Positions 39,550-50,625 of a stretch of DNA of 64,000 bases are shown in pieces (position 1 is the first letter of the stretch; each line of letters starts with the position of its first letter). Under the pieces are notes generated by a model, which was given only the letters and a program-made list of their open reading frames with translations, made no database searches and was not told where the DNA came from. The DNA comes from Macrothele yani (taxonomy: Eukaryota > Arthropoda > Arachnida > Araneae > Macrothelidae): positions 112,281,072 to 112,345,071 of the forward strand of contig CM076999.1 of the NCBI GenBank assembly GCA_039090855.1, in the 5' to 3' direction. The translations under genes were made by a program, and so were the position numbers.

Positions 39550-40793
39550 CATACATGAAACTGACCAAGGAACAAAAAAGCTGAACATTTTAACCAAGTG
39601 AAAAATCGGAGCGTGCGGCAAGAAAATGTTAATATAACACAGCACAAGCTAGATGGAATCATTCACTGTAATTTATTCATGTACATATTAAACTAGTACA
39701 CATCACTGTATTCACAATACAAGACTACTGAATCCAAATTTTAATTAGTTTTTCTTTTATTATCTTCCCATTTCTTCATTGTTGCTTTCCTTCTTTTTCC
39801 TTTTATTTCCTCAGATGAAAATAATTTATCCATCACGCTGAAAGAACTTTCAGCCCGAGGACAATGAATGCATGATATCAAAGTTTGCACTACTTTAGAT
39901 ACATGGTGTAACTTTCAGAATATGAATACTTTTGATTACCGTACATCAATTCTACCAAATTTTCAAATTTCGTCATTTCCATTTTTGGAAAATTTCCTCA
40001 CTCTTATCAAGCTTAAATGCAGACATTTTTGGGGGAAAGTTTCATTTAACAACAACACAGGATAGTGAGAACATCGCGGGAAGAGAAAAATACGGTTACG
40101 AGAGAAATCTTCGCTTCGACCGACTTCCGTTTTCGGCAACTTTTAAAACTGAAATGCGGTATTTGTGGAATAGATGGACATTTAAGAACAATACTAGGCA
40201 GAAGAAACATCGCAAGAGAAAAAAAAAATACAATCATGGGAGAAATCTTCGCTGTGTCTCACTTCCATTTTTGAAAGTTTCGAAAGACGGAACTTGGTCC
40301 TCAAACGTAAAACGAAACCTCTCCCACCATTATGCCCCAAAATTTCTTTTCAGTTGTGCATTGATCTTGAGAATGCTCAAAATGATAATGAAAATGGCGG
40401 AATTCTTCAAATCCACGGAAGAGTCTCATGCTTATACACTACAGGGAAATTTTTGCGACGTCTTAACTTCCGTTTTCGGAAATCGTCGCCCACAGTTTCA
40501 TGCTAAAATACTAACATTTATGCAATAAAATGATATTTAACAACAATACTGGACATATTCCACATCGTGAGAAAAAAGAAAGTACGAATACGGGACAAAT
40601 CTTTACTTCGTTTAACTTCCATTTTCAGTTTTGAAAGACAAAATATCGGGTGCGCATTCCCAGACGGAAAACTAATTCCCCTCCCTCCCCCAAATGTCTC
40701 TTCAGTTCTGCATCAATCTCAAGAATGACACAAATGATGACAAAAAAAAAAAAAAGCGGAATTCCGCGAATCCGCGGAAGAATCTCATGTATG
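39550..40793. mobile_element. Non-autonomous DNA element inside the inverted LINE part
   Basis: CATACATGA at 39550 is inverted at the right (TCATGTATG, to 40793). ACTTTT flanks it (39544-39549, 40794-40799). Removing it rejoins the LINE frame exactly (VLKK then VRRLTSEK). It has no transposase. Inside are four diverged ~120-bp repeats built on GAGAAATCTTCGCTT and CTTCCGTTTTCGG (about 40070-40640). The superfamily is not clear. Confidence 0.75.
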
Positions 40794-40910
40794 ACTTTTT
40801 CAATACAACCTTACCAAACACTTTCCCTGGCACACTTCGTAGGCTAATACCACGATAGTTACTGCATTCAGTCTGACCACCTTTTCCCTTATACATAAGT
40901 CTTACATCAG

Positions 40911-42141
40911 AGAAAGTGTGGGATGTTCATAGTGGTTTTATGCCTGGTAAAGGCTGCACTAACCAGATTTTTGCATTACGCACGATGATTGAAAAGTATC
41001 TGGCTGTTGGGAAGAAAGTTTTTACTGCCTTCATAGATTTAGAGAAAGCATACGACCGAGTCAATAGGACACTTTTGTGGAAGGTATTGAATGAATATGA
41101 TTACTGGGAATCTACTTAATAGTGTCAAAGCCATGTATGCGGGTAGTAGAGCTTGTGTACGAGTGAATGGTGTTTTATCAAAATGGTTTTCCATTGGTGC
41201 AGGAGTTAGACAAGGTTGTGTAATGTCACCATGGCTGTTTAATATATTTATGGATGCATGCATGCGTGATGCCAAAATAGATAATAGTGGTTTATGTCTT
41301 GGTGATATCCGTGTGTGCAGATTCCTGTATGCTGATGACACTGTCCTGTTGGCAGAGAGCACAAGTGAGTTGCAGAGTATGTTGTCTAGGATGCATGAAG
41401 TTTGCATGAAATTCAAACTGAGTATAAATAAGGGAAAAACCAAAGTTATGGTGTTTGAGAGAGGAATGGGTAGCACTGAATGCAATGTAAGTATAAATGG
41501 CACTGTGATTGACCAGGTGAGTGAGTTTGTGTATTTAGGAAGCATATTTGACATAAAGAACAAATTGGATGGTGAAATCAGTAGGCGAGTGAATTCTTCA
41601 TGGAAAGTCATGGCTGCTCTGAGAGGTTTTCACAGGAATGATGGGTTCTCTAGAGAGTTCCGCACGACTGTGTATGAAACTGTAATTGTTCCTACTCTGA
41701 TGTATTGTAGTGAAACCTGGGTACTGCAGAAGAAACATAGAAGTCGTTTGTGTGCTGGAGAAATGCGTTATTTACGTGGGGTTTGTGGCAAAACACGGTC
41801 TGATTGTGTGAGGAATGAAGATGTGTTGCAGTTGTGTAATGTGAAGCAAAGTGCTGTTAGAAAGGTGGAGACCAATATGCTTCAGTGGTTTGGCCATGTT
41901 GAAAGAATGAGTGATGATATGCTTACTAAGAAAATCTTTTTTAGCCCAAGTGGCAGGAAGGAAAGGCAGAGGAAGGCCAAGGAAGACATGGGTGGATCAG
42001 ATTCAGGAGTGTTTGCATGAAAAAAAGATTATGAGTATGAAGTATAAAAGATCTTGTGTACGGCGTGAAATGGATATCGGTGAAGCCAGAGTTGTATGTC
42101 AAGATCGCTGTAAATGGAGAAGTTTGATACGACAACAGTAA
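40911..42141 (+). pseudogene. LINE family B reverse transcriptase, C-terminal part
   Basis: The first frame (40916-41119) reads HSGFMPGKGCTNQIFALRTM and VFTAFIDLEKAYDRV (first Asp of the polymerase core). After a one-base shift near 41090, the frame 41091-42020 has GVRQGCVMSPWLFNIFMDAC, FLYADDTVLLAES (YADD), NKGKTKVMVF and the C-terminal VLQLCNVKQ and MLQWFGHVERMSDDM. A second shift near 41930 leads to RGRPRKTWVDQIQECL and the end DRCKWRSLIRQQ at 42141. Related fragments lie at 20292-21010 and 51190-52740. Confidence 0.85.
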
Positions 42142-43124
42142 GTAAAAATATCTGGTAGTTTGTATTTCTTTTTGGAGCTAACCTCTGAATCTCAGAGAAC
42201 AGCTTAGTGATATATTTATATAATTTAATATAGCGCATACAAAGATTTAAATACAGATTGCAAGTCTTCTTTTGCCACATCCTCCAGTGCCTCCGTCGCA
42301 GCTCGTTGCACTTCTTTGCAATCGAAGAAAACTGTTAACAAGACCTTTCTGTTGGAGGGGCCAGCCTTGAACTTTTTTGGTCGTGGTGACGATGGTGATT
42401 TCCACACTTTTGACTGTCGGTTGGATTGGGGGTCGTACAGAAAGCACCAAGTCTCATTGCCAGTGATCAATTGATTCAAGAGATCGGGATCTGAATCCAC
42501 TGCATCGATGTTATCCCCACAAACTTGCATGCACTCATCCATTTTTTTCTTGTGTCAGGTTTTTGGGTACAATTTGTTGGAACACGTGATACGTGCCCAG
42601 TTTCTCTGTTAAAATTGCATGGCAACTTCCAACTGAGATGCCGACAACTTCTGCAATCACTGCAATAGTTTCTTGAAGGTCATTTTTCACAATTTCTTTG
42701 ACAATGGCGATTTGTTCATCCGTTGTGGATGTAGAAAGTCCTCCTGACCTCTCATCATTCTTGATACTCTGTCGCCCGTTTTCTAATCATCAGTGCCACT
42801 CATAAACTCTAGTTCGACTCATTGCACTCTCACCGTACGCTAACTTAATCATTCGAAAAGTCTCAGCAAAAGATTTTCCTAGCAGAACACAAAATTTTAC
42901 ACTTGAACACTGTTCAAAATTCCACATCGTTGTCCTCGCGACGGAGAGCATTGAATGCCTGTAATCACAAACTACTCACATACGTTGTAAGTGTTGGATC
43001 TGGATCAAACCGGTTCTGGCTGGTCGGTCACATGATGCTCTTCGCTTGCTGAGCTGGGAATGACATATTTCACTGACATTTGGCAAATATTCAAAAAGTT
43101 CCGGAATTTTTTAACGTAGTAGTA

Positions 43125-43738
43125 TAACATAAGAACTGTGCCACGTGAGCCTCTATGATGTATATACTCACCAGAACAAAGGTAATTTCAAATCACTTAA
43201 ACCAGAAGTCCAGCTAATGATGGCTAGTCTAATCCAGCAGAAATGCATACGAATAATATTTAAAGTTTAATGTTTTTCGGAACAGAGCATGTGATAAAGA
43301 CGGGCAAAGTATTCTGATTCTAATGGAAATGCCCAAACACATTATGGTAGCGAGTTTGTTGTTCCTGACCTTTCATCTATGGAAAAGAAACCAACTGTGA
43401 AAAGAGTCATTAGTCAAAAAACTACCCTGAGGATGAAATGGTGGTGAGAAGAACATCTCCTACATTCTTTGGACTGGACTGTAGTTACACTGCTGGACAA
43501 CTGCTAAGGACGGATCATAAACGGCTATATAGCGCATAAAAAAGTAAGTGTGGTTGGATGCCAAGTGAAATAAAATAATGTCAGAATGCCAGGACATTAC
43601 AAGAAAGACAATTTATTGTGCTCTGAAATCCAGAAGGCTTTGGAACGTGTTCAAGGGACAAACAGGCCATTTTGTGCAGAATACGTAAACGTGAACAAAA
43701 AATGCAATTACTGTCCACAGGCCTTCCGGCGTAAGATG
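43125..43738. other. No supported gene
   Basis: A reading frame at 43586-43831 overlaps the 3' end of the Tc1-like relic on the opposite strand and has no recognisable domain. The part before it shows no repeats or inverted ends that I could identify, though the right half probably contains the 3' end of the Tc1-like element. Confidence 0.35.
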
Positions 43739-44770
43739 TCAATACAGGATATGGCCACCATGGAAGGCGATGCAAGATTCCACACATCGTGTCATGCTTT
43801 GCACAACATTATCAAGCAGCTGTTGGGGTAATTTATCCCATTCCTCTGTCAGTGCACGGATGAGGGTGTCCTTGTTTATTGGAGGACATTGGCGACCAGC
43901 AAGACTCCTCCCCAAAGCATCCCACACATTTTCAATGGAATTCAGATCAGGAGAACGTGCTGGCCATACGAGGCATTGAATATCCTCGCTCTCAAGACAC
44001 TCCTGGACAGCGACTGTTCGATGACATGTTGCGTTGTCGTCCATGAAAATGAATCTATCACCGACAGCACCACGGAACATGCGAACATGAGGTAGCAGAA
44101 CATCATTAATGTATCGTTGGCCAGTCATAGTCCCAGTTGGAAGCACATAGAGGGACGTACGGCCATTGATCATGATGCCAGCCCATACCATGACACTACA
44201 TGTCGGATATCGGTCCCTTTCCTGTATGTTTGCTGGACAATATGCAGTACCACTATCACGCCAGATCAGTTGTCGTCGACAATCAGACTATAGACTGTAT
44301 CTACTCTCATCTGAGAAGAGGACAGCAAACTAGTCGTTATCAGTCCAATTGCGATGTTGATGGCACCATTGCAAACGGGCGGTACGGTGACGTCTGGACA
44401 ATGGGATGCACACAACAGGACGGCGGGCGTATAGTCCTCCTTCATGCAAACGTCTGGCGACAGTTTTTCGGGAGATCAGCTTGCCAGTAGCAGCCATAAA
44501 CCGATTTGCTACCTCACTAGCTGTGCTGCGCCGGTGTCTTTTTGTTGATAGCACTATGTACCGATCTTCTGCAGGTGTCGTACTGCGAACACGCACACCC
44601 TCGTGACGTTTGCTACACTCTCCATTTGTTTGAAATGATTTCCAAAGCCTTGAAACAACACTGTGGCTGATGTCGAACTCTCTGGCAACATCTGTTATTT
44701 TTCGCCCTTCCTCAATCTTGCCAATAATACGGCCACGCGTAAAATCATCTAGGTGATGTCGGAAAGACAT
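43739..44770 (-). pseudogene. Tc1-like transposase with two in-frame stops
   Basis: The start at 44770 reads MSFRHHLDDFTRGRIIGKIE, then a helix-turn-helix (ITDVAREFDISHSVVSRLWK) and a second one (STASEVANRFMAATGKLISR). One frame runs to the end except for two TAG codons near 44331 and 44290, around the first catalytic region (FAVLFSDESRYSL). The rest is open: SVMVWAGIMINGRTSLYV, FIFMDDNATCHRT (second Asp), WPARSPDLNSIENVWDALGR (Glu after 34 residues, DD34E) and the end HGGHILY. The size, 344 codons, is normal for Tc1. Terminal repeats were not located. Confidence 0.88.
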
Positions 44771-45306
44771 AGTGAAAATTGCAAGTTCGTCAATTGATTC
44801 TTTCCCTTTCAACTTTGCGTTTGAACAACGACGGTCAATACGCGTCAAATCCTTTATATCTCTTTTCAGCGCTCTGACGTCACGAACAAGTTCGGCAATC
44901 CAAAATTTGCATACGCACAACACGTCTTACTGTATCCCGCACTTATGCTAATTTCCACATTTTCCTGCTTTCCATTTTATGGTTGCTATCGTTGCTATTG
45001 TCATCCGTCCTTAGCAATTGTCCGGCAGTGTATTACAAATAATTATCGCAGATGCTCCAGTCTAATCATCAAGTTTTTCAATGTCTCAACAATAAGTGCA
45101 GTACATATTAACCTCATGAAAATAAACTACTGTTTTCAAGATACACGCTTTGCCAAAAAGCCCCCCAAAAATGAAGCATCAAGAAGGAATCATCCCAGCG
45201 AGATGAAAATTGGTACATGCAATGCACATGTACAGGGAATGAAATAATTTCAATTCCAGAACAGTTGGGCCATTTATTCAGATTGTTGCTACACAAATGG
45301 AACAAG
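44771..45306. other. No supported gene
   Basis: The first part is probably the 5' end of the Tc1-like element. The rest (about 44930-45306) shows no recognisable features apart from a GTACATGCAATGCACATGTAC palindromic stretch around 45212-45232. Confidence 0.4.
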
Positions 45307-45618
45307 TCAGTACATAGTAGTGCCATCTCTGGCTTGAATACAAGCGGCTACAAAGCATGGCATAGATGCATACAGTTCAAAGATACTACCATGAGGTATA
45401 GCATGCAGGATGGTGTTCAAATTGCCGGCCAGTTCACCGAAATTTTGGGGTAGGCATTCCATCATGTCCCAAACATATTCGATCAGTGAGAGGTCCAGCG
45501 ATCGGGCTGGCCATACAAGAGTGTTGACATTTCGGAAGCAGGACAGCCATGCTGTGTGTGGCCGCGCATTATCCTGCTGTAAAATAGTTCGGTGATGCTG
45601 TGACAGGAATGGCCACAC
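45307..45618 (-). pseudogene. Tc1-like transposase, C-terminal fragment
   Basis: The minus strand encodes ILQQDNARPHTAWL (second Asp), WPARSLDLSLIEYVWDMM (Glu) and the end ACIQARDGTTMY. Only 30 residues separate the Asp and the Glu, four fewer than normal, so a small deletion is likely, and the usual SPDLSP reads SLDLSL. The N-terminal two thirds are missing. This is a different Tc1 family from the neighbour at 43739-44770. Confidence 0.75.
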
Positions 45619-46682
45619 AACAGGTCACAGAATGGCGCCGAAATAATGTTGAGCAGTGAGGGCAGCACAAAAGAATACCAAGGGTGTTCGGCTATCGTTG
45701 GAAATAGCTTTCCAGACAAAAAAACAAATATTTGTGACAAAAATTGTTGTAGGGGTGCTACCCGAAAATTCGACTGTACGTAATATCCTTTTATTCCTGA
45801 ATAAATCCCATAAATTAGTGAAATCTATGTATAGATCATATAAAGTATAGGAATAGTCATGGCATCAATTATTACCAAGAAATTGTATTTATGTACAAAA
45901 CTGCTAAAATGGAAGTAGAGAGAGAGAGAGAGAAATAAAATTGAAGACTCGGGAGAAAATATGGAATTCATCTTTAATCTGCACTTACAGTGATCTTTGA
46001 GTGAAGCCACATGATAGTATTTAAGAAATTTTTAGGCTATAAAATACTGTTCAAGAAGTTAAGTCACAACAGGTTTACAGATTAACATATTTCTGCAATA
46101 AAGCTATTTTTGTTTTATTTAGCAAAAGAACACCTAAAAATAAACAACCTGTTTCAGGAACATCATAAATATTTGAAAGAATTATATTTTAAAAGTGTAA
46201 ATATATTTCCAGAACCTTTAATTTGCATAAGGTTGATTCTTAAGAATACAGAAAATTGTATGTACAAAGCAGCTGTATGAAAGTGTGTGATGATTATGAA
46301 TGTACAAAACTGCTTAGATGCTTTAACTTACTGAATTGTTCTAAGTGATGAGGAGCACTTCTGCTCATAAACAAAATGCATTTCACTTTAAAAAGTACTC
46401 AACTCATAGTGATGGATAAATTAAAACATCTTCTTCTTGGTTGCTGTAAAACGTTCCATGTACTGAAAGAGAGAAGGAAAAAAGAAAAAGTATTAGAAAA
46501 AAATTACCATGGCAAACTAAACTGATAATTGAACTAAACGCCACATTATGTAGGTTTATAATGCAAAAATGCTACATTATAAGACATATGCATGCATTGA
46601 CCATAAAAAATATGAACCTTTATTTACAGTAATATTGGGTACAACCCAAGGGAAGAAAAAATCAGAAAATTTCTACATGCTA
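45619..46682. other. Gene-free AT-rich stretch
   Basis: There is no supported coding region. A short (GA)n run lies at about 45917-45931. The DNA between it and the palindrome is simple AT-rich sequence with no inverted ends that I recognise. Confidence 0.4.
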
Positions 46683-47812
46683 AAATCAAAGTTGATATGA
46701 CACATCAAAATATTCTATTACTCACACGTCAAATGTTATGGTCATGAGCTCCGTGATGCACAGCTATGTAATAGTATATACAATGCAATAACTCTGCTGC
46801 AAGGTGAAAGATTGTTACTTACTAAAAATCGTTCCATTCCCGGACCATTGTTCACTGCCATAAGTCAACAAAATGGCGCTGCGAATTTTGTGTAACCTTT
46901 TTTATCTGTTGTGGTCCAAATTCAGAACGGCCTCATTCCACCAGTTTGTGAACATATGCTGATCACAATGCAGACAAGCTTAATTTCGAACTCAAATTTA
47001 CAATGGACATTAAAATCGTAGTGATGTGTTAAGAAAACAGACTTTAAAATTGAAAGATTGAATACCCTGATGAAATCTAAAAACCAATGGAGATAAAATA
47101 TGTTGAACATAACTGCTGTCGATATCCTTCATACACTGCACACCCCAAAACCCAACACCATCTGCGTTCCCGGACGCATTTCACACTAGTTACTCCTAGG
47201 TATTCTCAGTGCGTACCCGTTGAGAATGCCTAGGAATAACTAGTGTGAAATGCGCCCAGGAACGCAGATGGTGTTGGGTTTTGGGGTGTGCAGTGTATGA
47301 AGGATATCGACAGCAGTTATGTTCAACATATTTTATCTATGTTCAACGTTTTAATTGATTCCATTGGTTTTTAGATTTCATCAGGGTATTCAATCTTTCA
47401 ATTTTAAAGTCTGGTTTTTTAACATATCGCTATGATCTTAACGTCCATTGTAAATTTGAGTTTGAAATTAAGCATGTCTGCATTGTGATCAGCATATGTT
47501 CACAAACCCGCGGAATGAGGCCAATCTGAATTTGGACCACAACAGATAAAAGAGAAGATTACACAAAGCCATGAAATGAAGCCGTTCTACACTTGGACCA
47601 TGCAGATAATAAAGAAGATTACACAAAATTCTCGGCGCCATTTTTTTGACTTACGGCAGTGAACAATGGAACGAGTGTTAAGTAACAATCTTTCACCTTG
47701 CACCAGAGTTATTGCATTGTATATACCATTACATAGCTGTGCATCACGGAGCTCACGACCATAACATTTGACGTGAGTAATAGAATATTTTGATGTGTTA
47801 TATCAACTTTTT
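46683..47812. repeat. 1.1-kb palindrome
   Basis: The left arm (46683 to about 47204) and right arm (about 47218-47812) are reverse complements with few mismatches. They meet at a centre of about 13 bp (around GTGCGTACCCG at 47210). Matched landmarks: AGTTGATATGACACATCAAA (46690) with TTTTGATGTGTTATATCAAC (47789-47808), and ACCCAACACCATCTGCGTTC (47152) with its inverse at 47259-47278. The right arm has an extra ~75 bp near 47550-47625. No long coding region is seen. It could be a foldback element or a local inverted duplication. Confidence 0.88.
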
Positions 47813-47984
47813 AATATCTCAACCACGTATAGAGTAATACGCAAAGTTCGAATTTCTACATGCCCTGAACAGGGCATGTTGTCCAAAAATAGATGCCCAA
47901 GCCAAAAATTTACATGCCCAACATTTTGCTGATGAAATTTCACATCGCTGATAGCTCCAGAGCCCAGGAAATAAAATATACAGA
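47813..47984. repeat. Short spacer with a 22-bp palindrome
   Basis: ACATGCCCTGAACAGGGCAT followed by GT (47859-47880) is a perfect inverted repeat with 10-bp arms. Its role is unknown. No coding potential is seen. Confidence 0.6.
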
Positions 47985-48148
47985 GTGAGTCTAAAGTCTT
48001 TCCCTGATTACGATAAATCATACAAAATGAACCGAGCTAGTTAGGCGCACGCACTTTGTTGCATTGATTGGGTCATATTCTCAAGTTTTTTTGTTGTTTG
48101 TTGTACTTTTGAAACAATAGGTGGCGCTGCACTTCTGCAGCACAGTTT

Positions 48149-48375
48149 CTTTTTTTTTTTTTTTTTTTAATTGGAGGTTTAACGACCACCGTGAGCAACT
48201 CAATGGGCTATAAGCAGTCGCCCGTCCCTAATTTAGAGTCACTGGTTCCAGGGAAGGGAAAGAACCAGTGACGTAAGACAAACACAACATCCATGCCTCA
48301 CCGGGATTCGAACCCGGACCCCGTTCGGACGAATGATCAGAGGCCATCGCTTAGACCACTGCGCCACCAGGGCGG
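48149..48375 (-). mobile_element. SINE family 1 with 8-bp target duplication
   Basis: On the minus strand it runs from the tRNA-like head (GCCGCCCTGGTGGCGCAGTG) with box B GGGTTCGAATCCCGG through the conserved body to a poly-A (poly-T at about 48149-48169). CACAGTTT flanks it (48141-48148 and 48376-48383). It is one of the best preserved copies in the window. Confidence 0.92.
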
Positions 48376-48408
48376 CACAGTTTGTTGTTGAAAGTGTCAG
48401 TTGGCGAA

Positions 48409-48633
48409 ATGGCATTTATGCCGGAGAAGGCTAATTGTATTCTCTGGTTTCATGAAACCAAATCTGCAATTCCGGTGCTGCGGAAGTTTAGGCGTGAGTA
48501 TGATAGAGTTCCACCTGATGTGAAGAGCATTAGGAACTGGTATCAAAAGTTTAAACAGACGGGCAGTGTCTATGACTATGCAAGAAGTGGGAGACTTTCC
48601 ATTAGCGAGGAAACTGTCCGACTTCCCCCCTAA
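48409..48633 (+). pseudogene. mariner-type transposase, N-terminal 75 codons only
   Basis: MAFMPEKANCILWFHETKSA is followed by VLRKFRREYDRVPPDVKSIR and NWYQKFKQTGSVYDYARSGR, the first helix-turn-helix and linker of mariner-type transposases. It is similar in form to the N-terminus at 32960-33033. The frame stops (TAA at 48631) where the sequence changes to the satellite. The DNA-binding domain alone might be intact, but no expression signal is evident. Confidence 0.75.
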
Positions 48634-48644
48634 AGTGTACGTAT

Positions 48645-50625
48645 CCTGAGTCAGGAAAGCCTGACTCAGGATTTGTACATGGGAAGGGGGGAGATTCAAG
48701 AACTTTCTAGGACTTTTCCAGGACATCAGGAATGCAGAAAATTTTCAGGGCCCAATATTTCCCCAGAACGCAAGTTTTTCGATGATGTCGAACTGTGCTG
48801 GAGGACAAAGCATGACCCAGGAATCGTACACTTGGGGGGGGGGGGGGGATTCAAGGACTTTTCCAGGACATCAGGGATGCAGAAAAATTTCAGGGCCCAA
48901 TATTTCCTCAGAACGCAAAATTTATGATGATGTTGAACTGTACTGGAGGACAAAGCCTGACTCAGCATTCGTACACTTTGGGGGGAAAAAATTCAAGGAC
49001 TTTTCCAAGACATCAGGGATGCAGAAAAATTTCAGGGCCCAATATTTCCTCAGAACGCAAAATTTATGATGATGTTGAACTGTACTGGAGGACAAAGCCT
49101 GACTCAGCATTCGTACACTTTGGGGGGGAAAAAAATTCAAGGACTTTTCCAAGACATCAGGGATGCAGAAAAATTTCAGGGCCCAATATTTCCCCAGAAC
49201 GAAAATTTTTCGATGATGTCGAACTGTGCTGGAGGACACAGCCTGACTCAGCGTTCGTACACTTGGGGGGGGGGGGGGATTCAAGGACTTTTCCAGGACA
49301 TCAGGGATGCAGAAAAATTTCAGGGCCCAATATTTCCCCAGAACGCAAGTTTTTCAATGATGTCAAACTGTGCTGGAGGACAAAGCCTGACTCAGCATTT
49401 GTACACTTTGGGGCAGAAAAAAATTCAAGGACTTTTTCAGGACATCAGGGATGCAGAAAAATTTCAGGGCCCAATATTTCCCCAGAACAAAAATGTTTCG
49501 ATGATGTCGAACTGTGCTGGAGCACAAAGCCTGACTCAGCATTCGTACACTTTGGGGAGGAAAAAATTCAAGGACTATTCCAAGACATCAGGGATGCAGA
49601 AAAATTCAGGGCCATATATTTCCCCAGAACGCAAATTTTTTGATGATGTCGAACTGTGCTGGAGGACAAAGCCAGACTCAGCATTCGTACACTTTGGGGG
49701 GGGGGATTCAAGGACTTTTCCAGGACATCAGGGATGCAGAAAAATTTCGGAGCCCAATATTTCCCCAGAAAGCAAATTTTTCGATGATGTCAAACTGTGC
49801 TGGACGACAAAGCCTAACTCACCATTCGTACACTGGGGGGGGGGGGGGATTCAAGGACTTTTCCAGGGCATCAGGGATGCAGAAAAATTTCAGGGCCCAA
49901 CATTTCCCCAGAACGCAAATTTTTCTGGAGGACAAAGCCTGACTCAGCATTCATACACTTTGGGGAGGTTAAAATTCAAGGACTTTCCCAGGACATCAGG
50001 GATGCAGAAAAATTTCAGTGCCCTATATTTCCCCAGAATGCAAATTTTTGATGATGTCGAACTGTTATGGAGGACAAAGCCTAACTCAGCATTCGTACAC
50101 TTTGGGGGAAAAAAATTCAAGGACTTTTCCAGGACATCAGGGATGCAGAAAAAATTTCAGGGCCCAATATTTCCCCAGAACAAAAATGTTTCGATGATGT
50201 CAAACTGTGCTGGAGCACAAAGCCTGACTCAGCATTCGTACACTTTGGGGCGGAAAAAATTCAAGGACTTTTCCAGGACATCAGGGATGCAGAAAAATTT
50301 CAGGGCCCTATATTTCCCCAGAATGCAAATTTTTCGATGATGTCGAACTGTGCTGGACGACAAAGCCTGACTCAGCATTCGTACCCTTTGGGGAGGAAAA
50401 ATTTCAAGGACTTTTTCAGGACATCAGGGATGCAGAAAAATTTTAGGGCCCAATATTTCCCCAGAACGCAAATTTTTCGATGATGTCGAACTGTGCTGGA
50501 GGACAAAGCCTGACTCAGCATTCGTACACTTTGGGGAGGAAAAATTCAAGGACTTTTCCAGGACATCAGGGATGCAGAAAAATTTCAGGGCCCAATATTT
50601 CCCCAGAACGCAAATTTTTTTGTCC
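48645..50625. repeat. ~142-bp satellite, 14 units
   Basis: The unit runs ATTCAAGGACTTTTCCAGGA, then CATCAGGGATGCAGAAAAAT, then TTCAGGGCCCAATATTTCCC, then CAGAACGCAAATTTTTCGAT, GATGTCGAACTGTGCTGGAG, GACAAAGCCTGACTCAGCAT and TCGTACACTTTGGGGGG. Fourteen copies of GATGCAGAAA occur, at steps of about 125-146 bp. The G/A-rich joint (GGGGGGGAAAA) varies most in length. Long open frames on both strands (up to 424 codons) are a by-product of the repeat, not genes. The CAAGGACTTTT part resembles hAT subterminal sequence, so the satellite may come from a transposon end. Confidence 0.95.

Larger units (their letters stand above)
39508..42231 (+). mobile_element. LINE family B with inverted 5' segment
   Basis: The plus-strand body (40903-42231) is preceded by an inverted 5' segment (39508-39549 and 40794-40899, separated by a later insertion). 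Read on the minus strand the inverted part gives MYKGKGGQTECSNYRGISLR, SVPGKVFGKVVLKK, then VRRLTSEKVWDV; the plus strand restarts at LTSEKVWDVHSGFMPGKG. About 25 bp are therefore present in both orientations. This is the pattern left by twin priming. AGCGC (39503-39507 and 42232-42236) is a plausible target duplication. Confidence 0.82.
39440..42927 (-). pseudogene. mariner transposase with internal deletion and LINE insertion
   Basis: The start near 42927 reads MWNFEQCSSVKFCVLLGKSF, then MSRTRVYEWH and two stops. It goes on through DEQIAIVKEIVKNDLQET to LITGNETWCFLYDPQSNRQS, where the first catalytic Asp is replaced by Asn (usual GDETW). After LLTVFFDCKE the protein jumps to VQRAATEALEDVAKEDLQS, so the second and third catalytic residues are deleted. 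The LINE interrupts after FKSLYA; the last part (VERWQKHTVAQGNYFDGN) is at about 39440-39510. It has not been able to move on its own for a long time. Confidence 0.85.
39385..43122 (-). mobile_element. mariner relic holding a nested LINE
   Basis: The terminal TTACTACGTTCAAAAAGTTC (39385) is inverted at the right (AAAAAGTTCCGGAATTTTTT then AACGTAGTAG, to 43122). TA lies on each side (39383-39384, 43123-43124). Mariner sequence occupies 39385-39507 and 42232-43122; a LINE and a smaller element fill the middle. Just left of it, TTCTGGCACTTCACTGTA (39367-39384) resembles the end of the DD36E Tc1 family, perhaps a relic end. Confidence 0.87.
47985..48640 (+). mobile_element. mariner-type 5' fragment, split by a SINE
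   Basis: The start AGTGAGTCTAAAGTCTTTCC (47986) resembles the terminal repeats of mariner relatives, followed by leader sequence and the N-terminal coding part. The SINE at 48149-48375 sits in the leader. The fragment ends at about 48630, where the satellite starts, so the catalytic part is lost. Confidence 0.7.

Noticed and set aside
40702..40896. Separate minus-strand gene at 40702-40896
   Set aside because: Its readable part (GKGGQTECSNYRGISLR) is the inverted 5' segment of LINE B. The remaining residues come from the inserted DNA element.
49066..50340. Long open frame (424 codons) over the satellite
   Set aside because: It follows the ~142-bp repeat unit, changes frame from unit to unit, and has equally long frames on the other strand. 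No domain is recognisable.
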